A stretch of DNA of 64,000 nt from Humulus lupulus (taxonomy: Eukaryota > Streptophyta > Magnoliopsida > Rosales > Cannabaceae). Each line of letters starts with the position of its first letter. Positions within the stretch are counted from its first letter, which is position 1. The DNA lies in contig NC_084795.1 of the NCBI RefSeq assembly GCF_963169125.1, positions 134,672,701 to 134,736,700 on the forward strand, read 5' to 3'. The position numbers were made by a program, and so were the translations under genes. The notes below the pieces were generated by a model. That model had not been told where the DNA came from. It was given only the letters and a program-made list of their open reading frames with translations, and searched no databases. Shown here piece after piece: positions 19,758 through 29,981 of the stretch.

Positions 19758-20945
19758 TGTTGATGGTGAGAACTCGTCAACCAAGTTAAGTTAGAAAAAT
19801 AGAAACGTAGAGATTATCAAAAGAAAAAACTTTAAAGATCTAATTGGAAACTCAAAGAACACTTGCAGAAGAAAAATGGTGAACTGAATTTGTATTTCTT
19901 ATGGTGTAATGCTACAGTGTTTTTTCCAACCCCCCTCAATGTTGAAGAAGGGTTCCTTTTATAGTGAGCTCTATACAGTGTGGTTCAGGGGACCAGATGT
20001 TACACAAGTACATTCTCAAGAAAGTTGTATCAGTTGTAGTGGTGTTGGGAGAGTGGTGGTCAGCTCTGGTGCATGTCAGAGACGTGGAGGTGTTGCTGCC
20101 ATTCCTCGTACTACCTCTAACCGCCACTACTTGTCGGGTACCGGTGTCAGGTCTGTCCCTTAATCCTTGCAGGCATGTACGTACCTATTTAGAGGTACCA
20201 TGTTCGTATTTTTTGTCTTTTGTAGGCCACCTTGAATGATATATCTGGTTGGCCTTCTTGTAAGTGGTCCCAATTGGCTAATTGAAGAGAGTGCACTTCG
20301 TTGGTGGCCCCAACCTCACCAAGTGACGTAGGGCCTTTTCTATGAGGTGGGTATAGCATGTTATAAGGCTAATGAGGTTTTGCATGGACGTGGGGAGGTC
20401 CTGGCACCGTGTGCACCCGCGAGGCGTAGGGTGTCATATACACCTTTGAAGCAACATGGCCGCGAGGCGCGAGGCAATGGGAGCACCTACGTGCGTTGGC
20501 CTCTAGGCGAGTCCCTTTGGGGCGAGGCCATCATGCACGCGAGGCCCTTTGGGGCAAGGCCTTTATGCGCGCGAGGCCCTTTGGAGCGAGACCCTTTGGG
20601 GCGAGGCCATCATGCATGCGAGGCCCATGGGTGAGGCCCTTATGCGTATGAGGCCACGCGCGCGCAGATCCCAGGTGGCGTCGCGAGGCCAACACACGCA
20701 GATCCCAGGTAACGCGCGAACTGCTCTTTGCGAGGCAAGGCCTCGCTGGGTGCATGGATACTCAACACGCTGAGAAGCTCCGTCGAGGTGCACAGGTACT
20801 GGTCATGCCGAGAATAGCTTCACGTGCCTCCTTGCGAGAAGATGATGTCTCATGGGTTTCGTGGCAGAAGTAGGTGTCTAGGCGTTTGGGGGACCTTGGC
20901 ATGTGCTTTGGATCTTTCGCAAGCATGGAGTTTTGAGCATCTACA
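19758..20945 (-). repeat. TD 3' LTR (1188 bp) with GC-rich U3 repeats
   Basis: It starts TGTTGATGGTGAG and ends CATCTACA beside the polypurine tract. The minus-strand TATA box is at 19956-19963. From about 20465 to 20720 the U3 is an imperfect GC-rich array built on units like GCGAGGCCCTTTGGGG and CCATCATGCACGCGAGGCC. Plus-strand frames over this array are Ala/Arg-rich by composition only and are not genes. Confidence 0.9.
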
Positions 20946-20962
20946 CTTGCCCCCCAGTCTAG
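20946..20962 (-). promoter_or_regulatory. TD polypurine tract
   Basis: On the minus strand ACTGGGGGGCAAG directly precedes the LTR start TGTAGATGC. It resembles the tracts of T1, T2 and T3. Confidence 0.75.
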
Positions 20963-21230
20963 GAGAGGACCTTTAGGTACTTTGGTAGACTCTTCTCTTT
21001 AATTCTTATAAATAGGCCCCCATTCCAAGCCTATTATCTACACTTCATCTCCTTAGCTTAGTGGCATTTAGATCCTTGCTCCTTTCAAGAGGTAAGGGGT
21101 TCAATCCCCCACAACCTCACTTTTGCTGTAGTTTCCTCTTTTTATATATATTTTTGAGCTAATTTTTGGTATGTCTATATCCCTTCATATATTTGGAGGC
21201 TAACACATCTTTTCTGTTTATTTTTGCAGA
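20963..21230 (+). promoter_or_regulatory. Promoter and leader of TD antisense gene with Pol III-type A and B boxes
   Basis: A TATAAATA box lies at 21007-21014. Downstream at 21054-21064 is TAGCTTAGTGG, which fits a tRNA A box (TRGYNNARNNGG). At 21098-21107 is GGTTCAATCC, which fits a B box (GGTTCRANYCC). The spacing is tRNA-like. No tRNA cloverleaf was established, so this is a tRNA-derived or SINE-head-like segment at most. A GTAAGG donor sits between the boxes (21092) and a TTTTTGCAG acceptor ends at 21230, so the segment would lie at the exon-intron border of the leader. Confidence 0.45.
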
Positions 21231-24200
21231 CGCGTACTTTCGACCATTTGGCTCTTTTTGACCGTGACGGTACTTTTGGCCCCCAACCTCCTTTTGACCA
21301 CGACAGCGTCTCATTTTTCCTGCTTGAGGTATATTCTCTTTTTCCTGGGTCAAAGAGGATGAAGGCTGCCTCGACTAAGCCTTGTCCGGGTGAAGGTGAG
21401 GCGGAGGATGTGCTGGAGGGAGTCTCCCTTGGACACGGACAACCTTACCAGCTATCCTCGTCCCCCGGGGGATGTCCTCCCTTTGTCCCTTTTAACCCGA
21501 ACATGGCTTCCCAATCTCAAGGTCAACAGGCCATATCGGGGCAATTTTGTAATGCCCCGAATTCTCCAATGTGGTCTAGTGGCGGGATTAGTAGGTCGGG
21601 AGGGCCATACTTGTTTAATTATGCCATTAAATGATATTATGCATGTATATGTTAATTATATTATAATATGATGTTAAATGCATGCATGTGAGTCCACATT
21701 TTAATTACAGGGGTGTGACGGTAATTTGGCCCATTGAGGGTATAATTGTATATTTATATGCATGTCGGTGATATATGTTGAGACCACATTATAATGTGGG
21801 TTTGTTCGAGCTATTCGGCATGAGACGATCTTTGATATTGATTAGCGGTTTAGTCACAACAGGTTTAAGTGCGGGGCTCGAGTTGAGTCTCGGGGTGGTT
21901 TTAATGATTAGAGCGTTACCAGGAATTAAAGGGTAACAGGATGTGAATTATTGGTGTTTGAGATTATTGAGAATAGCGGGAATTGGAGAGCGTTAATTAT
22001 GATTAACGAGATAGGAGGAAAATACCAATTTTGCCCTTGGGAGCCTTTAGAAATCTTAAATTGACCTAGGGGTAAAATGTTCATTTCACCCCTAGGATTG
22101 ATATAACTAGTGTTGGCTGAAAGAAGAGAGTAAAACAAAGCAAGTTTCAAAGTTTCTCCCATACCATCTTCTCCTTCAGTTTTCTTTATTTTTTTTGAAC
22201 CATTCTTGAGGATTTAAGCTTGGGAAGCAAGCCTTAGGAGTTTGGGAGTGTGTTCCTCCATTGAAGAGCATCATAAGCTGAGCTTTGGGTAAGTTTCTAA
22301 CCATAGAATTCTTTAGTTTGCCCTGTTTTAGCTTTGTTTTGCAGCTGAGATTTCTAGGGTGAATACTTGGTGTTGTTGGGAGTTTTGGCTAGGGTTCCTA
22401 TGCTTGTGATGTTTGGGGTGTGTTAGGATGGTTTTTGGGTTCATTTGGCATTACGAATGGGATTTGGAAGCTTGGAAATCAGGTTGGAATCGAAGGAGAA
22501 GAAGAAGGTCGGTTCAGGGGAGTTTTGGTCTGGAGGTAGCACTATAGCACCCACCTTAGGGCGCTACAGCGCTCCTCAGGAGGCTATTTGGCATGTTGGT
22601 GGTTCTGAGTATAGCGCTGGGGTGCTAGGGGTTGGGCGCTGCAGCACTACCCTGTTCCTTCAAAGTCCCATTTTGAGTGTTTTTAAGGGTTTTTGACTTG
22701 GAGTTTCAATCCTTAAGGCCCGGAATCGAATCTACTCACCGTGTGGGCATGTTTCGAGGTCCCAAGAGTGGTGCTTAGGTTAAGACCCTAATATTGTGGA
22801 TTCTCATTAATGGAGGTTATAATTGGTTGTGATTAGGTAACCGCTAAGGAACTAAAAGATCAATCGTTCTCAGGGGTCGTCCTTATTATACTTCTCGCTC
22901 GAACCTGAGGTAAGAAAACTGCACCCTGTGTATATATGACATGTGTGTTGGTTATTGAGGCATGTTGATTGGTAAATGTGGACATGTATTGCATATTAAA
23001 TGCTAGTGAATGTTGTTTATCTGTATATGGCACTGACTAGTCAGGGATACTGACCTATGAGTCAGAAACGGCATGAGCGTCCGGAACGCAGGGCCAAATA
23101 AAGATTAGATCTAATCAATATCATTGTTGAATGTCTCTAAGGCATTAACACTGGACCGACCCTAAGGTCGATGAACTTATAAGCGCCTGGCTAGTCTAAG
23201 ACTAGTTACTCAGAGCCGCGGCATGAGGCCCCGGTGACTGTTGTCACATGGCTAGGGAACGATGTTCCAAGGTTATGACTCTATGGTCATGAGGAGGGTT
23301 ATGTTGGTGACTATTCTCCATACACCTATACTGGTCAAACTTATGAAAGGCTCACTTATCAGATAAGCCCTGGTGATCCTATCGTCACATGGCTAGAGGG
23401 GACTGTACCCACTTTTGTGACTTTTGCGACTGCCACCTATCTGTTTTGGACTGATAGTCCTGGATGATTATTACGATCATTAATGATATTATATCATGTT
23501 GTATTGTGTTTTCTTGCTGGGCCTTGGCTCATGGGTGCTATGTGGTGCAGGTAAAGGGAAAGAAAAGCTCACCCAGCCTTGAGTGGAGAGCTTAGGTTGT
23601 GATGTGTACATATGCGGCCGCTTGACCACCACGGCCAAGGCGTTCTCAGAGGAACTAGGGGTTTACCCGATTTTTGCCGCTTAGGTCGGCGGGATTGTAA
23701 ATTTAAAATAGTAATGACCATTTTGTACTGAGAAGAACTTGTAAATGTTTTGATTAGCTCTGCAGAGCAGTTTGTAATGAAAGATATCCTTTTTTATTAG
23801 TTTTCCACCTTAACCTGTTAATCACACTTAGAGCACGTTTTTAACCAAAGGACTCGGGTAGAGGGTCAAATTTTCGGTTCACCATTCACTGTAACTGTTT
23901 TGGGGTAACCAGGGCGTTACAAATTTGTTTGCCCCGACCCCGTAGACTTTGACGCTTTTCCTCAGGCTCCCCTCGACCCCGGTCCATCAGGGGCTTACTT
24001 TCCTGATCTTCCTGGACCCCCTCCTGATCTACCCGTGGCTCATTTTTCCAATTTTCCTGCGCCCCCTCCTATTTTGGTGAGCGGTTCGTGTGTCCTTACC
24101 CAACCAGGTACCCTTGACTCAGAAGGGGTGCCCTGGGTGAATCGCATGGCGACCTCTTACGGGCGGCGGTATGTACAAATCGCCTCAGACCTCCCCGAAG

Positions 24201-24271
24201 CTGATGGGAGTGGTCTTGGGAGTTTCACCATGTCAGACCTTGGGGAGACTCTGACGCGCACTACTGCTTGG
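21231..24271 (+). pseudogene. TD antisense gene, exon interrupted by solo LTR S1
   Basis: The exon opens after an acceptor at 21230 and is open to the S1 insertion at 21548. It resumes at 23922 in the same frame if one target-site copy is counted, and ends at a GTGAGT donor after 24271. An ATG at 21359 is a possible start; the frame is also open upstream of it. The reading is acidic and Pro-rich (PDLPGPPPDLPV), then a more ordered part (DSEGVPWVNRMATSYGRRY and SFTMSDLGETLTRTTAW). No Transposase_28-like domain is seen, unlike T1-T3. The last intron has the same phase (0) and the same context as in the other three genes, which is why I group it with them. Confidence 0.6.
21548..23921 (+). repeat. 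S1: solo LTR (2374 bp)
   Basis: It starts TGTAATGCCC and ends GGGCGTTACA, a near-perfect inverted pair. Perfect target-site duplications AATTT lie at 21543-21547 and 23922-23926. There is no internal region and no long frame. Shared blocks with S2 (CTTGGCTCA near 23526, GGTGCAGGTAAAGG near 23546) and with BL (AAGAAAACTGCACCC near 22915) make it the same broad LTR group. Solo LTRs come from recombination between the two LTRs of a full element. The strand is given by similarity with S2 and is tentative. Confidence 0.85.
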
Positions 24272-24348
24272 GTGAGTTCATGCATCTTGTGTCAGCCTTA
24301 TTTTTTTTTTTGTTACTTATCATTGTTGTTGTTATCTTTCTTGTGTAG

Positions 24349-24860
24349 GCCTATACCGTGGCTCAGCGGTTTGCTGACTCGGCTCACAACCTTTCCGCGT
24401 CGAGTACCGAGAGGGACCGTCTTTCGGCCCGGGTCCAGGAGCTCGAGAGAGAGATTGATGAAACCAAGTCTAGGCTAGAAAAGGCCCAGGCAAAAATTTC
24501 TGCCTCGTTAAAAAGGAAGAAGAAGGTGGTTGTCAAGGCCATGATGTTGCAGGAAAGGGTCACCAGCCTAGAGGGCGAACTCCAGGGTGCCAAGGCTATC
24601 GCGGCTGCGTCGCAGAGAGGGTCGCTTCCCTAGAGGCCGAACTTAAGGTTGCTAAGGTTGATGTAGTTGCGTCGTAGGAGAGGGTTTCCTCCTTAGAGGC
24701 GGACAGGGCAGCCATTGAGATAGGTCTATAGAGAGCGGCCCTTATGGTGTATGGAGATAGGATCCAAACTTTGATTTTTCTTCCTTTGGCGAGCACGCCG
24801 TTGCCCGGGCAGCTGGGTGGAACGCCCGTGGCAAGAGGCCTTGAGGTCGTCATTTCGTAA
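24349..24860 (+). pseudogene. TD antisense gene, last exon: coiled coil
   Basis: The exon starts GCC TAT ACC after a TTGTGTAG acceptor, in phase with the previous exon. It encodes a clear coiled coil (RVQELEREIDETKSRLEKAQ, then LQERVTSLEGELQGAK). The frame stops at 24631-24633 after a frame change. Beyond it the coiled-coil repeat continues in another frame with TAG codons where the repeat pattern predicts Gln (VAS-stop-ERVSSLEAD near 24674 and GL-stop-RAAL near 24728). It ends near 24858. The exon corresponds in position to the coiled-coil exons of T1, T2 and T3. Confidence 0.65.
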
Positions 24861-25990
24861 TTTCTGTCAATTAGCCCGTTGTGGGTGTATGCTCATTTAA
24901 GCCTTGTTGTTCTTGTAATAATAATATATATTTTTAATCTTGCCATGTTACTAAGACTCTTTTTTAATATATACATATGCGATTATTCATCTCTTATTCC
25001 TCTGTGTTTGAGGTCTTTTTGAGCCTATATGATGGGGTTTGGTAGGTTCCCCTCTTTTATTTATCAGGCTAGAGATCCTTTGGAGCCCATGTGAAAATGT
25101 TCAATGGGTCCTTTTTTGGTGCCCCTTGACTATTTCTATAAGGATATTTTGACCCCTTGGGTTCTAGCTATCCTTTTATATATTTTTGCGCGCGCTAATT
25201 ATTTTTTGCGAGAAGCATCCTTCTCGTCATTATTCATACTACTATTTTTGCAAGGGTCTCTTTCAGGACCCTTTTTGGCTAGACGGCTTGGTGGCCAGTC
25301 TAGGCTTATCGGCGGGTGCTCCTTCTGGGGCTTCTCCCTTTGAGAGAGTATCTGCCTTTATTTGGGAGCTTGTTGTTGTTTTTTTTAAGACCTTTTGGCC
25401 TCCTCGACGTTCGTAAGGGTAGCTAATCCTTGTGAACTTTAGGAGATGCCTTGCAAGGTCTCCTCCCTGTTTGTTAGGATTTGCCATGCATTTTTTGAAG
25501 AATTCGTTTAAGGCCCTGATATAAGGGGTCCTTTTGGGTTTCTCCTGATAGAGGGTCCTTTTTAGGATCCTCCTGATAGAGGGTCCTTTTTAGGATTCTC
25601 CTGATATAAAGAGTCCTTTTAAGGATCCTCCTTTTTAGGAGCCCTTTTTAGGATCCTCCTGAGAGAGGGTCCTTTTTAGTATACGAGGAGTCCCTTTAAG
25701 GAACTCGTTTAAGGCCCTGATATAAGGGGTCCTTTTTGGGTTCCTCCTTTTTAGGATCCTCTTGCTTGCTGTATGCTTTGCCTCTTGTCCTACCCCCCAA
25801 GTGGTTGGTGAAATTTATTTCAGCAAGCACTTTGGTGGGTGCTATAGAGAAGAAGAATGACACATGGAGTTGCGAACAATTTCATTCATAGTATGTGGTT
25901 TACAACGGCTTATAAAAAAGGGTTACTTCTAATTGGGAGGTTACCTAGGTAGCCTCTTTGATTCTTACTCACTAAGCTAACATAACAAGG
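24861..25990. other. TD non-coding interior with GGTCCTTTTTAGGATCC-type repeats
   Basis: No coding region is supported. From about 25518 to 25762 the sequence is an irregular tandem array of a roughly 30-base unit with the cores GGGTCCTTTTTAGGATCCTCC and CTGATAGAG. This stretch occupies the place where RT, RNase H and integrase would be in a complete element. AT-rich sequence with AATAATAATATAT at 24920-24930 may be the 3' end of the antisense gene. Confidence 0.55.
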
Positions 25991-25996
25991 AACACA

Positions 25997-26629
25997 CTAA
26001 ACATAGGTCTTCTTTGCACCGGGTGCAGAAGCCTCACTGGTAGCATTTCTTGAGGTGTCCTGTAACTTGTGGGTCGAACTCGTGTGGATCGCTCCTTCAT
26101 AAAAAACCATTGCCATCAGCCCCGATGGTTTTGTGGCCATGTGGAGGGACATGTTATAGAATTCCCTCGCTTCCTTCTGCTCCCCTTTCATGCATGCTAC
26201 TCCCCCCTGGGTTGGGAATTTCATAGCTAGGTGATACACAGAAGTTATCGCCTTCAATTCTCTCAGAGAGGGTCTCCCTAATACCGCATTGAAGGCTGAG
26301 GCGCAATCCACCATGGCAAAGTTTTCCATTATGGTGGTCTTCCTGGGCTGTTCCCCCATGGTGAGGGCTAATTTAATTACACCTAGGGGCTGTATCGAGT
26401 CCCCTGTGAACCTGTAAAGGGAGGTATTGCAGGGTTTCAGGTGTCAAACGCTCAGTCCCATCTTCTCCAAAGTGGGACGATGCAGGATGTCTGCAGAGCT
26501 TCCATTATCCACTAGGACCCGATGTACTCTCATGTTCGCAAGCTGGACAGTTAGCACCAGGGGGTCATTATTAGGGAAATGTACCCCTTGCACGTCTTCT
26601 TCAGTGAAGGTTATCGAGTCATTCTCGCC
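25997..26629 (-). pseudogene. TD protease remnant
   Basis: The minus strand shows VLVDNGSSADILHRPTL near 26480-26520, a retropepsin active site with Asn in place of the usual Thr or Ser. It is followed, in 26359-25997, by [34 protein letters not shown] and a QKEAREFYNMSL block, the usual sequence after protease in this group. A TAG lies between them. Pol sequence ends here; nothing recognisable as RT follows. Confidence 0.75.
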
Positions 26630-28577
26630 CTAGAAACTCTTCAGGGGGCGTTGCTCCAAACTTAAGATGCACGGTGGTGGACTTTGTCTAGCCTCCTTTG
26701 CATATTTTCCTTGTCCCTTCCTTGAATCGCCTCCGAATCCTGGCCCTCCAAAGATGGTCCTGACCTCTCCCTGTACTTCTGGGTCCACCTCTCGTGCCCG
26801 CAGTGGGGATGCTCCTTCTTCTAGCCTCTGGTTCTCCTTGCGCACATATCTGCCCAGATGTCCCCTGCGGATGAGCTCCTCGATTTCCATCTTCAAATGG
26901 TTGCATTCTGCGGTTGTGTGGCCGATATCTTTGTGATACTGGAAATACTTGCTGGGGTCTCTTTTAGACCGATCTTTTTTCATTGGCGAGGGCCTTTTGA
27001 AAGAGACCTGGTTTTCGTTCGTAACGAAAATATGCACTCTCGCATGGGTGAGGTCAATATAAAAGGTGTAGGGGCCCTATATGCGCTCATCAGAGCGTTG
27101 ATGCTTCCGTGGTCGATCATCTCTCGTTCCCTCATAGACCCCCTTCTTCTTTGCACCGCTTTGGTTTTCTCGGATCGAAGGTTTTGGGGGTGACTGGCCT
27201 GTTTTGGCTTTGAGGCTCTCGTGACCATCCTCCATGAAAATATATTTTTGTGCTCACTCGTAGAAATCATCCAAGTCTGTGACCTCCCTCTTGAGCATGT
27301 TATCCCATAACTTGCTTCCCGGTCGCACTCCAGCTATGATGGACATTTTTAGCTCTCTGCGCGTCAAGCTCCCTACTTTAGCTGCCTCCATATTGAACCT
27401 ATGAATGTAGCTCTTTAGACTTTCATTTTCTGCTTGCTTCACATTGGTGAGGCTGGTGCCTGGCATCGTGTAGTCCCATACGGCGTGGTGCTGCTAGAGG
27501 AATTCATCCGAAAACTGTTGCCAAGATCTGATGGACCCCAGTCTGAGTTTTTTGAACCATTTGTACGCAGGTCCTTTCAATGTGACAGCGAAGTAGTGGC
27601 ATCTGGCCCCGCTACTATTTCCCCTCAGTTTCATTAGATCGTTAAATGCGTCCAGGTGGTATTTTGGATTTGTGCTTCCTTCGTAGGGGGTCATATGGGG
27701 CTCCTTAAATTTGGCTGGGAGCCGGATGGCTTGGATCTCCTTAATGAAGGGCGACTCATGGTCGAACTCATCCTCAAAGGCTTGACCTCGAAAGGCAGTG
27801 ACGATTTTGCTCCGTAGGCTTCTCATTTCTGTGTCTAGGTCTTGTATCCTCTTGCTCAAGGAATCTCTCAGCGTGGATGGGTTAGGATCCCCCCTTCCTT
27901 CGCCTCCCTGGGGCACCAAAGGGGGTGTGGTCCTTTTACTCGCCCTCTTTTTGTTGACCTTGACATCGTTACGAGGGGCAGCATTGGTCTTCCGCCCTGG
28001 CCCCTGGGGCTGCTTCGGTGGTCAGGGGGGTGTTACTAGTGGAGAGTCAGGTCCATCCATCATCTACTAGGATGGTGGTTTCTACCCCCTCTTGGCCTCT
28101 CTCTTTCCGCTTAGGGAGTGTCACGTGTGATCTCCCTTGCAACAGGCCATTTAGTACCTCTTGCATGTTCTCCAGGGTGGTTTCTAGCCTCTGATTCTTA
28201 CGGTGAAGTTCTTGTATCTCATCTTCATAGAATTGAGACTTAGAACTGGAGCTCACGAAGTGGACCCGAGGGTGCTTGTCAGCCAGGTGCTTCGATGGGC
28301 CAGGGTCCTACCGACCGGGGTTTGGCACCAGTGGCGGCCTTGGAGGCAGGAACTCATCGGTGCCCCTTGCTGGGGAAGCTGTCGACCTTGGGTGATCCTC
28401 ATCAGGTGGGACTGCCGGGGATGAGGCCTCCCTTTCATCTTTGGGAACCTCAAGCTCCCTTGGGGCCTCCATGTTTCCAGGTGGAGGAGGATCCTTCATG
28501 GAGGCTTTTAGCTGACCTCCGTCAAGGTGGACTTCCACCTCGCGTGGCTCTGTCAACCATTTCGAACGTCGCGGCAT
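26630..28577 (-). pseudogene. TD gag
   Basis: The start is the ATG at 28577, about 50 bases from the primer-binding site. An acidic Pro-rich head (28577-28308) is followed by a coiled-coil segment (FYEDEIQELHRKNQRLETTLENM, 28230), then the capsid block (27919-27494) with TPYEGSTNPKYHLDAFNDLMKLRG and GPAYKWFKKLRLGSIRSWQQFSDEF. The next piece has NESLKSYIHRFNMEAAKVG (27466-27254). A degenerate zinc finger, YFQYHKDIGHTTAECNHLKMEIEELI, follows in 27037-26630. The frames change several times. Gag would form the particle; a Gag-only element can be packaged with helper enzymes. Confidence 0.75.
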
Positions 28578-28624
28578 TTTTTCTTATCAGAATCAACGGA
28601 AGAACAGTGACTTGCAATCTATCC

Positions 28625-28643
28625 TTCCCACAGACGGTGCCAA
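28625..28643 (-). promoter_or_regulatory. TD primer-binding site
   Basis: Directly inside the 5' LTR the minus strand reads TTTGGCACCGTCTGTGGG. It differs from the site shared by T2 and T3. I did not assign the tRNA. Confidence 0.6.
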
Positions 28644-28645
28644 AC

Positions 28646-29976
28646 TGTTGACGGTGAGAACTCGTCAACCAAGTTAAGTTAGAAAAATAGAAACGTAGAG
28701 ATTATCAAAAGAAAAAACTTTAAAGATCTAATTGGAAACTCAAAGAACACTTGCAGAAGAAAAATTGTGAACTAAATTTGTATTTCTTATGGTGTAATGT
28801 TACAGTATTTTTTCCAACCCCCCTCAATGTTGAAGAAGGGTTTCCTTTATAGTGGGCTCTAATGACCCTTGATATAGTGTGGTTCAGGGGACCAGATGGT
28901 ACACAAGTACATTCTCAAGAGAATGGTATCAAGTGTAGTGGTGTTGGGAGAGTGGTGGTTGGCTCTGGTGCATGTCAGAGACGTGGAGGTGGTGCTGCCA
29001 TTGCTCGTACTACCCCTAATCGCCACTACTTATCGGGTACAGGTGTCAGGTCTGTCCCTTAATCCTTGCAGGCATGTACGTACCTATTTAGAGGTACCAT
29101 GTTCATATTTTTTGTCTTTTGTGGGCCACCTTGAATGACATATTTGGTTGGCCTTCTTGTAAGTGGTCCCAATTGGCTAATTGAAAGAGTGCACTTCGTT
29201 GGTGGCCCCAACCTCACCAAGTGACGTAGGGCCTTTTCTACGAGGTGGGTATAGCATGTTATAAGGCTAATGAGGTTTCGCGAGGACGTGGGGAGGTCCT
29301 GGCACCGTGTGCACCCGCGAGGCGTAGGGTGTCATATACACCCTTGAAGCAACATGGCCGTGAGGTGCGAGGCCATGGGAGCACCTACGTGCGTTGACCC
29401 CTGGGCGCTGCCCTTTGGGGCGAGGCCATCATGCACGCGAGGCCCTTGGGCAAGGCCCTTTGGGGCGAGGCCTTTATGCGCGCGAGGCCTTTTGGAGGAA
29501 GACCCTTTGGGGCGAGGCCATCATGCACGCAAGGCCCTTTGCGGCGAGGCCATCACGCACGCGAAACCCTTATGCGAGACCCTTTGGGGCGAGGCCATCA
29601 TGCACGCGAGGCCCTTTGGGGCGAGGCCCTTATGTGTGTGAGGCCCTTTTGAGTGAGGCCACGCATGCGCGGATCCCAGGTGGCGTTGCGAAGCTAGCGC
29701 GCGCATATCCCAGGCGACGTCGCGAGGCCAACACGCGCAGATCCCAGGTGACGCGCGGGGGACTCTTTGCGAGGTGAGGCCTCGCTGGGTGCATGGGTGC
29801 TCAACATGCTGAGAAGCTCCGTCGAGGTGCTGGTCATGCCGAGAATAGCCTCACGTGCCTCCTTGCGAGAAGGTGATGTCCCATGGGTTTCGTGTCAGAA
29901 GTAGGTGTCTAGGTGTTTGGGGGACCTTAGCATGTGCTTTGGATCTTTCACAAGCATGGAGTTTTGAGCATCTACA
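28646..29976 (-). repeat. TD 5' LTR (1331 bp)
   Basis: Partner of 19758-20945. The minus-strand TATA box is at 28845-28851. The GC-rich U3 array (about 29395-29760) is longer than in the 3' LTR, and this accounts for most of the 143-bp length difference. Confidence 0.9.
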
Positions 29977-29981
29977 ATATG

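Larger units (their letters stand above)
19758..29976 (-). mobile_element. TD: Gag-only (non-autonomous) gypsy element with antisense gene
   Basis: The element is 10,219 bp with perfect target-site duplications ATATG at 19753-19757 and 29977-29981. In minus orientation it has 5' LTR, primer-binding site, gag, a degenerate protease, then no RT, RNase H or integrase. Instead there is about 1.1 kb of non-coding DNA, an opposite-strand multi-exon gene, the polypurine tract and the 3' LTR. This is the structure of a Gag-only terminal-repeat retrotransposon (TR-GAG type), which would need RT and integrase from a helper. Solo LTR S1 is inserted in its antisense gene. Its Gag and overall plan place it with the Tat-like elements, but with no RT this is an inference. 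Confidence 0.88.

Noticed and set aside
20347..20793. Ala/Arg/Pro-rich frames on both strands in the TD LTR (also 29354-29777 and 50703-51241)
   Set aside because: They arise from GC-rich U3 repeats with few stop codons, and shift frame between the three copies.
21054..21120. A functional tRNA gene
   Set aside because: A and B boxes fit, but I could not form a complete cloverleaf with an acceptor stem, so it is reported only as tRNA-like.
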